This document shows, one piece after another, positions 43,851 through 55,323 of a DNA stretch of 64,000 nucleotides. Location: the NCBI RefSeq assembly GCF_000559085.1, contig NZ_JALN02000001.1, positions 2,294,001 through 2,358,000 of the forward strand, given 5' to 3'. The DNA comes from Mycolicibacterium aromaticivorans JS19b1 = JCM 16368. Lineage in GTDB: Bacteria; Actinomycetota; Actinomycetes; Mycobacteriales; Mycobacteriaceae. The translations under genes were made by a program, and so were the position numbers. Position 1 is the stretch's first letter. The number at the start of each line of letters is the position of its first letter. The notes beneath the pieces were generated by a model that saw only the letters and a program-made list of their open reading frames with translations, did not search any database and was not told the DNA's origin.

Positions 43851-45607
43851 TCCGCACCCTGATCCGGCTGATTCCTGCCGAGAATCGCGGCCAGCTCGCC
43901 AGCTACGTTGCATTGACACTGATTTCGGTGATCCTGCGGGCAGCCTGCGCAATACTGCTGGTACCGCTGCTCGCCGCGCTCTTCGGTCCACGCGCCTCGG
44001 AGGCGTGGCCGTGGGTCGGTGCGCTCACCGCGGTCACCGCCGGCGGGTGGGTTGTCGACATGGTCGTGGCCCGCATCGGTTTCAGCCTCGGTTTCACCCT
44101 GGCCGACACCACGCAGCACTCGATGGCCAACCGGCTCACCGATGTTCCACTGCGCTGGTTCAGCGCCGACAACACCGCGATGGCCCGCCAGGTCATCGCA
44201 GCCAGCGCGCCGGAATTGGTCGGCTTCGTCGCGAACCTGCTGAGTCCCTTCGTCGGTGCACTGCTGCTGCCCGCTGCTATCACTGCCGGGCTGTTTTTCG
44301 TCTCCTGGCAGGTCGGGGTGGCGGCGGCGATCGCGTTGCCGTTCCTCCTCGGGGCGCTGGTCGCCAGTCAGCGACTGGTTCGCGCCGCCGACGCCGCCGA
44401 CGCCAGCGCCCACAGTGCTCTCACCGAACGCCTCGTGGAATTCGCCCGCACCCAGGAGGCGTTGCGAGCCAGTCGCCGCGTCACGGCGGCCCGAAGCCAG
44501 ACCGGAGAAGCCCTCACCGCGGTGCGCGGCACAACCGCGCGCCTGTTGCTGTTCCAGATCCCCGGTCAGCTGTTGTTCAGCGTGGCCAGCCAGGTCGCGC
44601 TCATCCTGCTGGCGGCCACCATCACGACGCTGGCACTCCGCGGCCAACTCGGTGCACCCGAGGCGGTGGCGCTGGCGATCGTCATGGTGCGCTTCCTGGA
44701 ACCGTTCACTGTCCTGGCCGACTTGTCGGGAGCGATGGAATCCGCACGCGGCCTGCTGGACCGGCTCAACACCGTCACCACCGCACCGTTGACCGCACAG
44801 CCAGCACGAAATGCATTGCCGTCGGGCGAACCATCAGCGCCCAGAATCGAATTTCGCTCGGTGAGCTTCGGCTACCAGGGAACCGAGGTGCTCAAGGACC
44901 TGTCTTTCACCCTCGAACCCGGAACCACCACCGCGATCGTCGGCCCGTCGGGTTCCGGCAAGAGCACGATCCTGTCGCTGATCGCCGGGCTGCACACCCC
45001 CGAGCGCGGCGAGATCGTCGTCGACGGCACCAAGACCGCCGACATCGATCCCGACGCACTGCGCGCCTTGGTCAGTGTGGTGTTCCAGCATCCGTACCTG
45101 TTCGACGGAACTATCGCGGACAACATCCGTGTCGGGCATCCCGAGGCCGGCGATGACGCTCTGCACCGGGCGATGAGCCTGGCGCGCGTCAACGATATCG
45201 TGGAGCGCCTTCCCGACGGCGCGCAGTCCGCAGTTGGCGAGGCGGGGACCGCCCTGTCCGGCGGCGAACGCCAACGGGTCAGCATCGCAAGGGCATTGGT
45301 CAAGCCGGCTGGCGTTCTGCTGATCGACGAGGCGACCAGTGCGCTGGACACCGAGAACGAAGCGGCGATCACCCAGGCGATCAACGATGATCCGCAGCCG
45401 CGGACCCGGGTGATCATCGCGCACCGCCTCGACGCCATCCGGCACGCCGACCAGGTGTTGTTCGTCGACGCAGGCACGGTCGTCGAGCAGGGCAGCATCG
45501 ACGAACTCACCGCGCTCGGTGGGCGTTTCGCCGAGTTCTGGCGTCAACAGGAATCCAGCGCCGGATGGCGGATCGCCGCGGACAGGGCCGGCCAGCACGT
45601 CGGATGA
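43847..45607 (+). CDS. irtB: Iron-siderophore ABC transporter IrtB
   Basis: A 586-residue partner half-transporter starting at the ATG that overlaps the irtA stop (ATGA). Six membrane spans in residues about 15-300 are followed by an ATPase with Walker [14 protein letters not shown], signature [19 protein letters not shown] and H-loop IIAHRLDAI. It forms a heterodimer with IrtA for mycobactin import. Both sites appear intact in the two subunits. Confidence 0.96.
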   Translation: MIRTLIRLIPAENRGQLASYVALTLISVILRAACAILLVPLLAALFGPRASEAWPWVGALTAVTAGGWVVDMVVARIGFSLGFTLADTTQHSMANRLTDVPLRWFSADNTAMARQVIAASAPELVGFVANLLSPFVGALLLPAAITAGLFFVSWQVGVAAAIALPFLLGALVASQRLVRAADAADASAHSALTERLVEFARTQEALRASRRVTAARSQTGEALTAVRGTTARLLLFQIPGQLLFSVASQVALILLAATITTLALRGQLGAPEAVALAIVMVRFLEPFTVLADLSGAMESARGLLDRLNTVTTAPLTAQPARNALPSGEPSAPRIEFRSVSFGYQGTEVLKDLSFTLEPGTTTAIVGPSGSGKSTILSLIAGLHTPERGEIVVDGTKTADIDPDALRALVSVVFQHPYLFDGTIADNIRVGHPEAGDDALHRAMSLARVNDIVERLPDGAQSAVGEAGTALSGGERQRVSIARALVKPAGVLLIDEATSALDTENEAAITQAINDDPQPRTRVIIAHRLDAIRHADQVLFVDAGTVVEQGSIDELTALGGRFAEFWRQQESSAGWRIAADRAGQHVG

Positions 45608-45641
45608 GCGCCCGGCGAACACCCTGAGCTAGATTGCGGGC

Positions 45642-46547
45642 GTGACTCGCCCAACGCCGGGCGCAGGCCGGTTCGCTCCCAGCCCCTCCGCCGACCTGCA
45701 CATCGGCAACCTGCGCACCGCAATGCTGGCGTGGCTGTTCGCCCGCTCGACAGGCCGCAGCTTCCTGATGCGCGTCGAAGACCTCGACGACCGCACACAC
45801 GACGACGTGGCGCAGCGTCAGCTCGATGATCTGGCGGCTATCGGCGTCACATGGGACGGTGAACCGCAATGGCAGTCCCGGCAGCGCGAACGCTACGACA
45901 CAGCGATCGCCGGGTTGGTGCAGCGCGACCTGGTGTACGAATGCTATTGCAGCAGAAAAGATATCCTCAGCGCGCCGCGCGCGCCGCACGCCCCGGAAGG
46001 CGCCTACCCGGGCACCTGCCGTGACCTGTCTGTCGCCGAGCGGGCCGCCAAACGCGAGACGGGGCGACCGCCCGCGCTGCGGCTGCGCGCCGAAGCCCGT
46101 GAATTCACGGTCACCGACGTCATCCACGGCCGCTACACCGGGGTGGTCGACGACTTCGTGCTGCGCCGTGGTGACGGGGTGCCGGCCTACAATTTGGCCG
46201 TCGTGGTCGACGACGCGCACTCCGGTATCGACCAGGTGGTCCGCGGCGACGACCTGCTGGCGTCCGCCCCGCGCCAGGCCTACCTGGCCGGGCTTCTCGG
46301 CAACCCGCAACCGGAGTACGCCCACGTTCCGCTGGTCCTCAACCTCGAAGGCAAACGGCTGGCCAAACGCGACGGTGACGTCACGCTGGCCGAGCTCGGA
46401 GTGGCCAGAACGTTCGCCTTGATCACCGAATCGCTGGGCTGGCCGTCGTCGGACATGACCGAACTGCTGCGTCATTTCGACCCGGCCAGGTTGCCCCGCG
46501 AGCCGTGGGTATATCAACCACCTCACTCGCATCGACCATCCTGGTGA
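45642..46547 (+). CDS. gluQRS: Glutamyl-Q tRNA(Asp) synthetase GluQRS
   Basis: A 301-residue truncated glutamyl-tRNA-synthetase paralogue that attaches glutamate to queuosine in tRNA-Asp. HIGH-like [14 protein letters not shown] and KMSK-like [11 protein letters not shown] are present, as is the zinc-site region YECYCSRKD ... PGTCRD. The last ten residues ([10 protein letters not shown]) are not family-like: the frame after REPWVY runs into foreign sequence belonging to a decayed ABC permease, so the end has been replaced. The catalytic part is whole. A tgt gene, which makes the queuosine precursor step, lies 4 kb downstream. Confidence 0.9.
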   Translation: MTRPTPGAGRFAPSPSADLHIGNLRTAMLAWLFARSTGRSFLMRVEDLDDRTHDDVAQRQLDDLAAIGVTWDGEPQWQSRQRERYDTAIAGLVQRDLVYECYCSRKDILSAPRAPHAPEGAYPGTCRDLSVAERAAKRETGRPPALRLRAEAREFTVTDVIHGRYTGVVDDFVLRRGDGVPAYNLAVVVDDAHSGIDQVVRGDDLLASAPRQAYLAGLLGNPQPEYAHVPLVLNLEGKRLAKRDGDVTLAELGVARTFALITESLGWPSSDMTELLRHFDPARLPREPWVYQPPHSHRPSW

Positions 46548-46609
46548 CCGAACTGCTGCGCACCGCACAGGTGGCGGCAGCGCCGACCTTCGAATTCTTC
46601 GCGCTGTGT
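46505..46609 (+). pseudogene. Remnant of an amino-acid ABC transporter permease (C-terminal piece)
   Basis: The frame from 46505 reads [20 protein letters not shown] then [10 protein letters not shown], the typical C-terminal region of a polar amino-acid ABC permease. It has no N-terminal half and ends where the ATPase sequence begins, so its last span is also missing. It begins inside the last codons of gluQRS. Confidence 0.8.
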
Positions 46610-47163
46610 CGAGATCGACTTCGCCACGCCGACAACCAAATCCGAAGTACGCAGGTTCCAGTCACGAAGCGGCTTTGTTTCAGGGTCACAACCTGTTTCC
46701 GCACAAGACGGTGCTGCAGAACATCATCGAAGAACCGGTGATCGTGCAGAAGCGACCGAAAGAGGAGGCGATCGCCGACGCGGTCACGCTTCTCGATCAG
46801 GTCGGGCTGGCAGACAAACGCGACCAGTACCCCTACCAATTGTCCGGCGGACAGCAGCAGCGGGTCGGGATCGCCAGAGCACTGGCGCTCAAGCCCAAAC
46901 TGGTGTTGTTCGACGAACCGACATCGGCGCTGGATCCCGAGCTGGTCGGCGAGGTGCTCTCGGTGATCAAAGAACTGGCCGTCGAGGGCTGGACGATGGT
47001 GATCGTCACCCACGAAATCCAATTCGCCAGACAGGTTTCCAATCAGGTCTTGTTCACCGATGGCGGTGTCATCCTCGAACAAGGACCGCCTGACGAGGTG
47101 CTCGGCAATCCGAAAGAAGTCCGAACCCGCCAGTTCCTGGAGCGGGTCCTCAATCCTCTGTAG
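46608..47163 (+). pseudogene. Remnant of an amino-acid ABC transporter ATPase (deletion and frameshift)
   Basis: From 46608 the frame [20 protein letters not shown] then SGFV is the part of an amino-acid importer ATPase after the Walker A loop. At about 46678-46680 two bases are missing and the rest continues in another frame: [58 protein letters not shown]. The N-terminal 60-70 residues with Walker A are gone; they were lost with the permease end in the same deletion. The 3' part is intact to the stop at 47163. A non-functional gene. Confidence 0.85.
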
Positions 47164-47192
47164 CCAGACCGCCTCTGTGCCACAGTGTCCAG

Positions 47193-48566
47193 ATGCCGAA
47201 GCAGACGCAGATCGACGCGGACGTCGTCATTGTCGGGGCCGGGCTTTCCGGAATGATCGCCGCCCGCACCGTGCTGGCGGCCGGGCTGACACCGGTGGTC
47301 CTGGAGGCCGACGAGCGCGTCGGCGGTCGCATCCTGACTGAGGAGGTCATCCCGGGCGTGCCCGTCGAACTCGGCGCCCAGTGGATCGGTGACACCCATG
47401 AGAGGATGTTCCGGCTGGCCGCCGAACTCGGCGTCGAGACCTACCCGCAGTTCGACGACGGTGAGACGTCCTACGATCTCGTCGGGTCGGGAGTGTTGCG
47501 CGAGAGCGAATTCCATGCGCGCTTCGCCGAAGAGCTGGCCGAGCTCGAGCGGGTGCTGCGTCGGCTGGACGAGCTCGCCACCGAGGTGCCCGTCGACGCC
47601 CCGTGGTCGGCACCCGAAGCGGCGCAATGGGATTCCATCACCGCGGGCGCATGGTACGACGCCCAGGGACTGTCACAGGTGGCCCGCACTTTGCTCGAGA
47701 TCTGTACGGTTGGGATTCTCGCGGTGCCGACTGCCGAGGTGTCGTTCCTGCACCTGCTGTTCACCATTCAGACCTGCGGAGTGACCTCGGAGCTGTTCGC
47801 CGAATCCGAAGGAGGCGCACAGACCACCCGGTTCGTCGGCGGCACAGTCGAGATCCCGCGACGGCTGGCCGCGCTGATCGCCGACCGCATCATGCTGAAG
47901 GTTCCCGTCCAGCTGATCGAGCACTCCGCCGACAGTGTGACCGTGCACTGCCGCGGTGGGTTGATCGCCCGCGGCCGCCGTGTGATCGTCGCCATCTCGC
48001 CGACCCTTGCCGGCCGGATCATGTACGACCCACCGCTTCCCGGTATGCGCGATCAGCTCACGCAGCGTGTGCCCAATGGGTCCGCCATGAAGGCGTTCTT
48101 TGTCTACGACGAACCGTTCTGGCGTACTGACGGATTCAATGGCCAGCTGATCTCCGACGTCGGCCCGGCCCGGATGTCCAACGACACCTGCATCCCCGGT
48201 GACAATCACGGGGTGATCCTGATGTTCCTCGAGGGCGAACAGGCCCGCTCCTTCGGCCGCCTCCCCGAAGAAGACCGCCGTGCCGCTCTCACCGCCGAGC
48301 TGGTGCGGCACTACGGCGGCAAAGCTGCCCACCCCGAGTTCTACGTCGACGGCGAGTGGTCGGACCGGCAGTGGACCCGCGGGTGCTACAACGCCAACCT
48401 GGGCCCGCATGTGTGGACGGCCTACGGTCCGGCCCTGTCCGCACCCATCGGCGTGATCCATTGGGCATCAACCGATACCGCGACGTACTGGAGCGCCTAC
48501 ATGGAGGGGGCAGTCGACGCCGGTGAGCGGGCCGCCCGGGAAGTTGTTGTCGCGCTGACCGACTGA
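47193..48566 (+). CDS. Flavin monoamine oxidase family protein
   Basis: A 457-residue flavoprotein of the amine oxidase family. The FAD site is VVIVGAGLSGMIAARTVLAA (residues about 10-29) with VVLEADERVGGRI after it; the C-terminal signature is DTATYWSAYMEGAVDAGERA. Family members oxidise primary amines such as putrescine or aromatic amines to aldehydes with release of ammonia and peroxide. The gene starts 30 bases after the wreck of an amino-acid/amine ABC importer, which may have supplied its substrate. No obvious loss of key residues is seen. Confidence 0.9.
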   Translation: MPKQTQIDADVVIVGAGLSGMIAARTVLAAGLTPVVLEADERVGGRILTEEVIPGVPVELGAQWIGDTHERMFRLAAELGVETYPQFDDGETSYDLVGSGVLRESEFHARFAEELAELERVLRRLDELATEVPVDAPWSAPEAAQWDSITAGAWYDAQGLSQVARTLLEICTVGILAVPTAEVSFLHLLFTIQTCGVTSELFAESEGGAQTTRFVGGTVEIPRRLAALIADRIMLKVPVQLIEHSADSVTVHCRGGLIARGRRVIVAISPTLAGRIMYDPPLPGMRDQLTQRVPNGSAMKAFFVYDEPFWRTDGFNGQLISDVGPARMSNDTCIPGDNHGVILMFLEGEQARSFGRLPEEDRRAALTAELVRHYGGKAAHPEFYVDGEWSDRQWTRGCYNANLGPHVWTAYGPALSAPIGVIHWASTDTATYWSAYMEGAVDAGERAAREVVVALTD

Positions 48567-48568
48567 GT

Positions 48569-49789
48569 TCAGACGGCGACGTCGAGGCGGGCCATGCCGC
48601 GCAGCGTGACATGCGGCTTATAGATCGGCTCAGCGGCCAGCCGGGCGTGCGGGAAACGTCGGGTCACCGCGGTCAGCGCAACCGCAGCCTCCATTCGGGC
48701 CAGCGGCGCACCGAGGCAGAAGTGCGGTCCGTGCCCGAATGCCAGGTGGCGGATCGGGTTTCGGGTCGGGTCGAAGTCGTTGGGCCGCTCGGTCAATTCC
48801 GGATCCCGATGCGCTGCCGCCAACAACAGCATCATGATGTCGCCCTTGGGGATTCGTGTCTCACCGATTTGCATGTCGGCGCCGGCCACCCGGCTGACCA
48901 GCTGCACCGGTGGGTCGTAGCGCAGGGTCTCCTCGATGATGTTTGGGGCCAGGTCCCGATCGGCACTCAACGCCGTCCAGTGCTCGCGGTGTCGCAACAT
49001 CGCCAGGATGGCATTGGCGATCAGATTGACCGTCGTCTCGTGGCCCGCGATCAGCAGCAGGTTGCAGGTCGCGACGATCTCCTCTTCGGTGAGCTGGTCA
49101 CCAGATTCCTCCACGGCGATCAGGCCCGACATCAAGTCGTCGCGCGGCGCCGCGCGGCGGCGCTCCAGCAGATCGCGCAGGTAGCCGCGCAGCCACATTC
49201 CGGCCTTCAGACGTTCTTCCAGACCCTGGGGCTCACCGGTGAACGTGGCGAACGGGTCGAGTCCCTGCGCCAAAACCGTTGATGCCGAACTGAACTGCGC
49301 CTCATCCTCGATGGGCACGCCGAGCAGCCGACAAATTACCGCTACCGGCAGCGGGTGAGCCAGCTGCTCGATGGCGTCGAATTCACTTGTCTGGGCGGCC
49401 TTGTCGAGCAGGTCGTCGACCATGGTGGTGATGTCAGGCTCCAGCGCTTTGACCACTCGCGGCGAGAAGGCCTTGCTGACCAGTTTGCGCAACCGGGTGT
49501 GATCAGGTGGGTCGAGGAACAGAAAGCCGGGGGTGCCGAACGGCCGGGGCTGCTCACCGGCTTCGACGGCCCGCTGCGCGGCGGTTGATTTAAGCCGGTC
49601 ACTGCACGAGTCGGGGTGGCGCAGTACCTCGTCGCAGTCGGCGAAGCTGGACATCACGTGCAGGGTGGACTCGGGAATCAGCATCGGGCTGCGGTCGAGG
49701 ATCTGCCGGTAGACCGGGTATGGGTTGGGCCGGTTGGCGGGGTCGAGCAGTTTTACCAGCAGCTCTTGCGGCTCGGTGGCAGCAGTCAT
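48569..49789 (-). CDS. Cytochrome P450
   Basis: A 406-residue soluble P450. ATG 49789 gives the normal N terminus (MTAATEPQELLVKLLDPANR); the open frame continues upstream through tgt but that is a shadow. The oxygen-activation motif is AGHETT, the E-x-x-R is ETLRYDP, and the heme ligand is Cys358 in FGHGPHFCLGAPLA. No ferredoxin gene is adjacent, so electrons come from elsewhere. It lies 16 bases after tgt on the same strand. The substrate is unknown. Confidence 0.95.
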   Translation of the reverse strand: MTAATEPQELLVKLLDPANRPNPYPVYRQILDRSPMLIPESTLHVMSSFADCDEVLRHPDSCSDRLKSTAAQRAVEAGEQPRPFGTPGFLFLDPPDHTRLRKLVSKAFSPRVVKALEPDITTMVDDLLDKAAQTSEFDAIEQLAHPLPVAVICRLLGVPIEDEAQFSSASTVLAQGLDPFATFTGEPQGLEERLKAGMWLRGYLRDLLERRRAAPRDDLMSGLIAVEESGDQLTEEEIVATCNLLLIAGHETTVNLIANAILAMLRHREHWTALSADRDLAPNIIEETLRYDPPVQLVSRVAGADMQIGETRIPKGDIMMLLLAAAHRDPELTERPNDFDPTRNPIRHLAFGHGPHFCLGAPLARMEAAVALTAVTRRFPHARLAAEPIYKPHVTLRGMARLDVAV

Positions 49790-49805
49790 CCACCTATTGT
49801 GCACG

Positions 49806-51420
<1,615 letters not shown>

Positions 51421-51564
51421 TTGCCCTGATGCTGGGGGAAATTCCGGCTACTTGACTGGCAGATGAGCTTTTTGTCCATTTGTGCCATCACCCGGAGTCG
51501 GCGCACCATAATTTTCTCCAATGGTCCGTCAACGTCGATGGATCACTTACATAAGGAGAAATCA

Positions 51565-52074
51565 GTGAAACGTGGCTTGGTGGTGACCGTTGCCGGTGCC
51601 GCGGTCCTGGTGGCCGGATTGTCAGGTTGTTCGAACAACAACAAATCAACGTCGACGACGACCGCAAAGGCGACGACATCCGCGGCTGTGACGACGACGA
51701 GTGCGGCGGGATCCCCCAGCGCGACCGCCGGTGCCGGGAGCGCCAAGGTGACGATCGACGGTCAGGCGCAAAACGTCCAGGGTCAGGTCGTCTGCGCGAC
51801 GGCCGGCGGCAACCTCAACATTGCGATCGGCGAGGCGACCACCGGTATCGCCGCCGTCCTGTCCGCGGATGCATCTTCGGTGCAGTCCGTCGGCCTGGGC
51901 AACGTCAACGGCGTCACGCTGGGTTACACCGCGGGTGTGCCCGGTGGGGCGAATGCCACCGCCACCAAAGACGGCAACACGTACAAGATCAGCGGAACTG
52001 CGACGGGCGTCGACATGGCCAACCCGATGCAGCCGGTCACCAAGCCGTTCGAAATTCAGGTCACCTGCCCGTAG
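51565..52074 (+). CDS. lpqH: LpqH-family (19-kDa antigen) lipoprotein
   Basis: A 169-residue lipoprotein. GTG 51565 has AAGGAGA at 51553-51559. The signal ends in the lipobox LSGC (Cys22), followed by a Ser/Thr-rich linker ([19 protein letters not shown]) that is a likely glycosylation region, and a beta-rich domain with two cysteines ([10 protein letters not shown] and the final QVTCP). In pathogens LpqH is a TLR2 ligand; the physiological role is not clear. A strong hairpin follows the gene. Confidence 0.92.
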   Translation: MKRGLVVTVAGAAVLVAGLSGCSNNNKSTSTTTAKATTSAAVTTTSAAGSPSATAGAGSAKVTIDGQAQNVQGQVVCATAGGNLNIAIGEATTGIAAVLSADASSVQSVGLGNVNGVTLGYTAGVPGGANATATKDGNTYKISGTATGVDMANPMQPVTKPFEIQVTCP

Positions 52075-52088
52075 CGGCACGCCGGACG

Positions 52089-52125
52089 AAGCGGCGGCGC
52101 CCCGAGGGGTCGCCGCCGCTTTCGT
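52089..52125. terminator. Terminator hairpin between lpqH and the convergent acyltransferase gene
   Basis: AAGCGGCGGCG (52089-52099) pairs perfectly with CGCCGCCGCTT (52111-52121), with an inner CCCC/GGGG pairing, followed on the + strand by TCGTT. It lies between two convergent stops (52074 and 52130) and could serve both. Confidence 0.75.
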
Positions 52126-52129
52126 TCAG

Positions 52130-53491
52130 CTAGACCCCGACCGCCTTTTCGAGCCCGGCCAGCGAGTCCTCGAGCTGGGTGAGCAGCCGCTGCAGATGCG
52201 GAATGCTGCGCCGGCAGCCGACCAAGCCGAAGTCGAGGTTGTCGGCGTTGTTGGACATCGTGATGTTGAGCGCTTGGCCGTCGAGCGCGATCGACAACGG
52301 ATAGTTGCCGTCCAGGCGGGCGCCATGCCAGTACAGCGGCTCACGGGCGCCGGGCACGTTGGAGATCACAATGTTGAACGGGGGTGCTGCCGCGGCGGCC
52401 AGCGCCGGCAGCAGGGTCAGCGCCAGCGGCGCCATGTTGAACGCCGACAAGGCCAGCTGCTGGAACTTGGGCAGCTGCAAGAACACCTCTTTGTTGCCGC
52501 TGATCGACGCGTTGATCGCCGCCAGGCGCTTGGCCGGGTCACTCTCATCGGTGGCCAGGTTGCACAGGATGGCGCCGACCTGGTTGCCGCCACTGGACTG
52601 ATCGTCCTCGTCGCGCAGATTGACCGGAACCATAGCGATCAGCGGTTTGTCGGGCAGGGCGTCCTGCTCGATCAGATAGGCCCGCAGAGCACCGGCACAC
52701 ATCGCCAGGATGACGTCGTTGACGGTCACACCGGCGGCGTCCTTGATCGCGATGATCCGTTTGACCGGCCAGGACTGCGCGGCCACGCGACGAGCCCCAC
52801 CGATCGGGACGTTGAACATCGTCTTGGGCGCTTCGAACGGCAGGGTCAGCTGCTGCTCGAGGAGGGCGGCTCGGGCGATGGTCACCGCCGAGGGGGCCAG
52901 CCCCGCGAGTGATCCGGCGGCTCGTCTCAGCCCGCCCAGCGGCGACCCGCGGCCCTTGTCTTTGTTGCGTGCGCGCGGCCCGATGGTCCACGGCGCCCGG
53001 ATCTCGTCGTCCAGCGGATCGGTCGAGAGGGTGCGCCGGGTCAGCTTCATCGCCGAGACACCGTCGAGCAACGAGTGGTGGACCTTGGTGTAGACGGCTA
53101 CCCGACCGTCTTTGAGGCCCTCGACCAGATGGGTCTCCCACAGCGGCCGGTGCCGATCGAGCAGACTGCCGTGCAGACGCGAGGTCAGCTCGAGGAGTTC
53201 ACGAACCCGGCCCGGCTGGGGCAGCGCCGAGCGGCGCAGGTGGTATTCGAGATCGATGTCCCGGTCGAAAGACCAGGTCAGGGGCGCGATGCCGCCGAAG
53301 AACGCACCGGGATGCTTGCGGAACGTCGGCTGCACGTCCTGGTAAGTGAGCAGATCGTTGTAGATCTCGGCCAGGAACTCCGGGCCCATGCCCTCGGGCG
53401 GCTCGAACAGCTGCAGGCCACCGACATGCATGGGATGTTCTCGGGACTCGGCCAGCAAGAACATCGAGTCGGTCGGTGAAATCAGCTCCAT
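52130..53491 (-). CDS. Wax ester synthase / diacylglycerol acyltransferase (WS/DGAT)
   Basis: A 453-residue acyl-CoA acyltransferase that makes triacylglycerol or wax esters, the lipid store of mycobacteria. Active site HHSLLDG (His138, His139, Asp143), preceded by PTDSMFLLAE and HVGGLQLF at the N terminus. PLW and the conserved C-terminal NIVISNVPG, ARLDGNYPLS are present. It is one of several paralogues expected in the genome. No other lipid gene is adjacent. Confidence 0.93.
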   Translation of the reverse strand: MELISPTDSMFLLAESREHPMHVGGLQLFEPPEGMGPEFLAEIYNDLLTYQDVQPTFRKHPGAFFGGIAPLTWSFDRDIDLEYHLRRSALPQPGRVRELLELTSRLHGSLLDRHRPLWETHLVEGLKDGRVAVYTKVHHSLLDGVSAMKLTRRTLSTDPLDDEIRAPWTIGPRARNKDKGRGSPLGGLRRAAGSLAGLAPSAVTIARAALLEQQLTLPFEAPKTMFNVPIGGARRVAAQSWPVKRIIAIKDAAGVTVNDVILAMCAGALRAYLIEQDALPDKPLIAMVPVNLRDEDDQSSGGNQVGAILCNLATDESDPAKRLAAINASISGNKEVFLQLPKFQQLALSAFNMAPLALTLLPALAAAAAPPFNIVISNVPGAREPLYWHGARLDGNYPLSIALDGQALNITMSNNADNLDFGLVGCRRSIPHLQRLLTQLEDSLAGLEKAVGV

Positions 53492-53669
53492 CGATGACCT
53501 CCGCTTAGATGTCTAACCCGTGTGCCCATTACACCGGTTTGCCACACGGATTTCGCCGCGACGTCGCACCCGGGTCAGCGGTGGCCGCCGCGAGTGTGCG
53601 AGCTGATACGCCCGAGCCGGAGTGTCGCGGATGAAACCGCACAACGGATTCGGGTCGGGCGCCGCTCGG

Positions 53670-53963
53670 TCAGCGGTGTCCGCCGCCGCCCCCACCGCCC
53701 CCACCGCCGCCACCGCTGTGGTTGCCGCCGTTGAAGCCCGGCTCGGCCACTTCGGCCTCGGTGAGCTGATCGCTGGTGTCGGGAATGAGCGTCGGGGCAC
53801 AGTTCATCGAGAAGCTGTCCTCGGTGTCGGAGTCCGAACACTGAGCCGCCAGCCGCGGCGCGGGCTCGGCGATGGCGAACACCGCGACGGCCGGGGCGGC
53901 CGCGATCGCCAATCCGATTGCGGCATACAGCAATCGTCGGGTGCTGGTCGAAGCGGTCGTCAT
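53670..53963 (-). CDS. Small secreted protein with poly-Gly tail
   Basis: A 97-residue protein from ATG 53963. Signal peptide: MTTASTSTRRLLYAAIGLAI, ending near AIAEPA (residue about 35). The mature part has two cysteines (AAQCSDSD and MNCAPTL), an acidic segment, and a C-terminal glycine tract after NGGNHS. It resembles small mycobacterial exported proteins of unknown role. Confidence 0.7.
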   Translation of the reverse strand: MTTASTSTRRLLYAAIGLAIAAAPAVAVFAIAEPAPRLAAQCSDSDTEDSFSMNCAPTLIPDTSDQLTEAEVAEPGFNGGNHSGGGGGGGGGGGGHR

Positions 53964-54079
53964 GGTCTCAAACCCCCTGGCATACAACATTGAATCCTCA
54001 AAGCGCCAGGGTAGGTGAGGTTCCTGGGAATCGCGACGCGTCGGGCGCTATTCACAGCCATAGCGCAGGCGGTGCGGTG

Positions 54080-54517
54080 TCAGCCGGCCGTACCGATGCC
54101 ACTTCTGGAGATCGTGAATCCGCGACCGCCCGCCGCAGTGCAGCTGACCCCGCTCTCTTCGGAGAGGCACTTGAATTGCCCGAGCGTCATCGTCTTTCCG
54201 TAGGCGAGCGTCGGGATCCCCTGCGCGGCGTCCCCAAGGCAGCTCACGCCGGTACACGACTTGAACGTGCCGTCTTTGTTCAGCGTGACCGACTGGGGCG
54301 GACTGTCGGTCTGGCAGTACACGCCGTCCTCGCCGACGCGGCCGCCGGTGTTGATCTCACAACTGATGTTGCGCGAGGGCGAGTAGAAGCCGCAGTACTG
54401 GCCCACCGATGTGCAGACCGAATCGTCAGCCGCTGCACCCGGTGCACCGAGGAACAAGCCGACGACGCAAACGGTCGTCGCCCCGACAGACACCCAACCC
54501 CGCAGATCTTTCGCCAT
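54080..54517 (-). CDS. Secreted Cys-rich mycobacterial protein, function unknown
   Basis: A 145-residue exported protein from ATG 54517 (MAKDLRGWVSVGATTVCVVG; cleavage near GAAADDS, residue about 33). The mature domain has cysteines in DSVCTSV, QYCGFYSP, ISCEIN, VYCQTD, KSCTGVSC, FKCLSE and VSCTAA, suggesting several disulfides, with SPSRNISCEI near its start as in a family of mycobacterial exported proteins. No enzymatic motif. The frame is open above the ATG but gives no signal-like start. Confidence 0.75.
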   Translation of the reverse strand: MAKDLRGWVSVGATTVCVVGLFLGAPGAAADDSVCTSVGQYCGFYSPSRNISCEINTGGRVGEDGVYCQTDSPPQSVTLNKDGTFKSCTGVSCLGDAAQGIPTLAYGKTMTLGQFKCLSEESGVSCTAAGGRGFTISRSGIGTAG

Positions 54518-54771
54518 GCTTACTACCTTGACCGAAGGGCGCAAGGTTTGCTGGCGATTCAGCAAAACAGGCATCAGCCGTCGGCCTGCCAGGTCACTCC
54601 TAGGTCTTCCCCCTTGAGGGTGACGATGGACCAGCAACCTCGAATGCTCTTGCAGCACAGCCGTCACCACCTAGGCGTCCTCATCCCAGTCATCCCAGGC
54701 AGCCTCATATGCGACCCCACTTGCCGATCCACGCCGCCGCCAGTTCGCTCCAATCGCGCGCGACGTACTCG

Positions 54772-54807
54772 AGTTCCCTGCCTTGGTTAAGTTCCCTGCC
54801 TAGGTTA
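54772..54807. repeat. 18-bp tandem repeat, two copies
   Basis: AGTTCCCTGCCTTGGTTA at 54772-54789 is followed directly by AGTTCCCTGCCTAGGTTA at 54790-54807, with one mismatch. Confidence 0.85.
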
Positions 54808-55111
54808 TAGGCCCGGTTCGCGGGCGATTGGGCCGTCGTGACCGTTTCCTCGATCTGCATCCGCAGCACACCGGCCATGTCCACCGCCAGTCATCGAGTG
54901 TTACAGGCGGTTTCGATGTGATTGTTTCAGTCGAACCCAACGCCGTCGGATGTGTTCGCCGCCGCACGCCACTGCGGCTCAGTCGATGCTTTTGGGTGGC
55001 GGCTGCACTATATTCGTGCCAAGCGGTCTGCTCCGACATGGCCTTCGGGGATGGGAGTCCGATGTTCCTCACGGCGGCTCCTAGTGAGGTAGGTGCGGTG
55101 CTCGCTGGTCG

Positions 55112-55270
55112 GTGGCCGGCGAGCAAATCACAGATCTGCGTGTGCAATGTGGCATCCCGCAGCTTGCGGCGCAGGATGCCGCCAGTCTCGACGATGAGGT
55201 GCGTCGCGAGGACTTCGAACGAGCAGGCTTGGCACCGCCGCCGCAGGTAAGCAACGTCGAGCGCCGCTGA
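55112..55270 (+). pseudogene. Possible gene remnant or 52-residue ORF before the MBL gene
   Basis: From a possible GTG at 55112 the frame reads AGEQITDLRVQCGIPQLAAQ then DAASLDDEVRREDFERAGLA to a stop at 55268-55270. The charged, helical composition is like a real protein end and unlike neighbouring frames. No ribosome site and no family recognised. It ends 53 bases before the MBL-fold gene. Confidence 0.35.
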
Positions 55271-55323
55271 CCATCCCTGGCAGCGGATTGCACGGACCCC
55301 GCAACCGGCAGGAGGCTTTGGCA

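Larger units (their letters stand above)
54518..55323. other. Weakly coding 0.8-kb gap with an 18-bp tandem repeat
   Basis: No convincing gene is seen between the secreted-protein start and the MBL-fold gene. Open frames on both strands (54800-55357 -, 54828-55250 +) have poor composition and no start signals. An 18-bp direct repeat lies at 54772-54807. A short frame at 55088-55270 (+) has normal codon use and may be the tail of a lost gene. Confidence 0.6.

Noticed and set aside
52176..54200. Various + strand frames opposite the WS/DGAT and secreted genes
   Set aside because: Shadows of the - strand genes with atypical residue composition.
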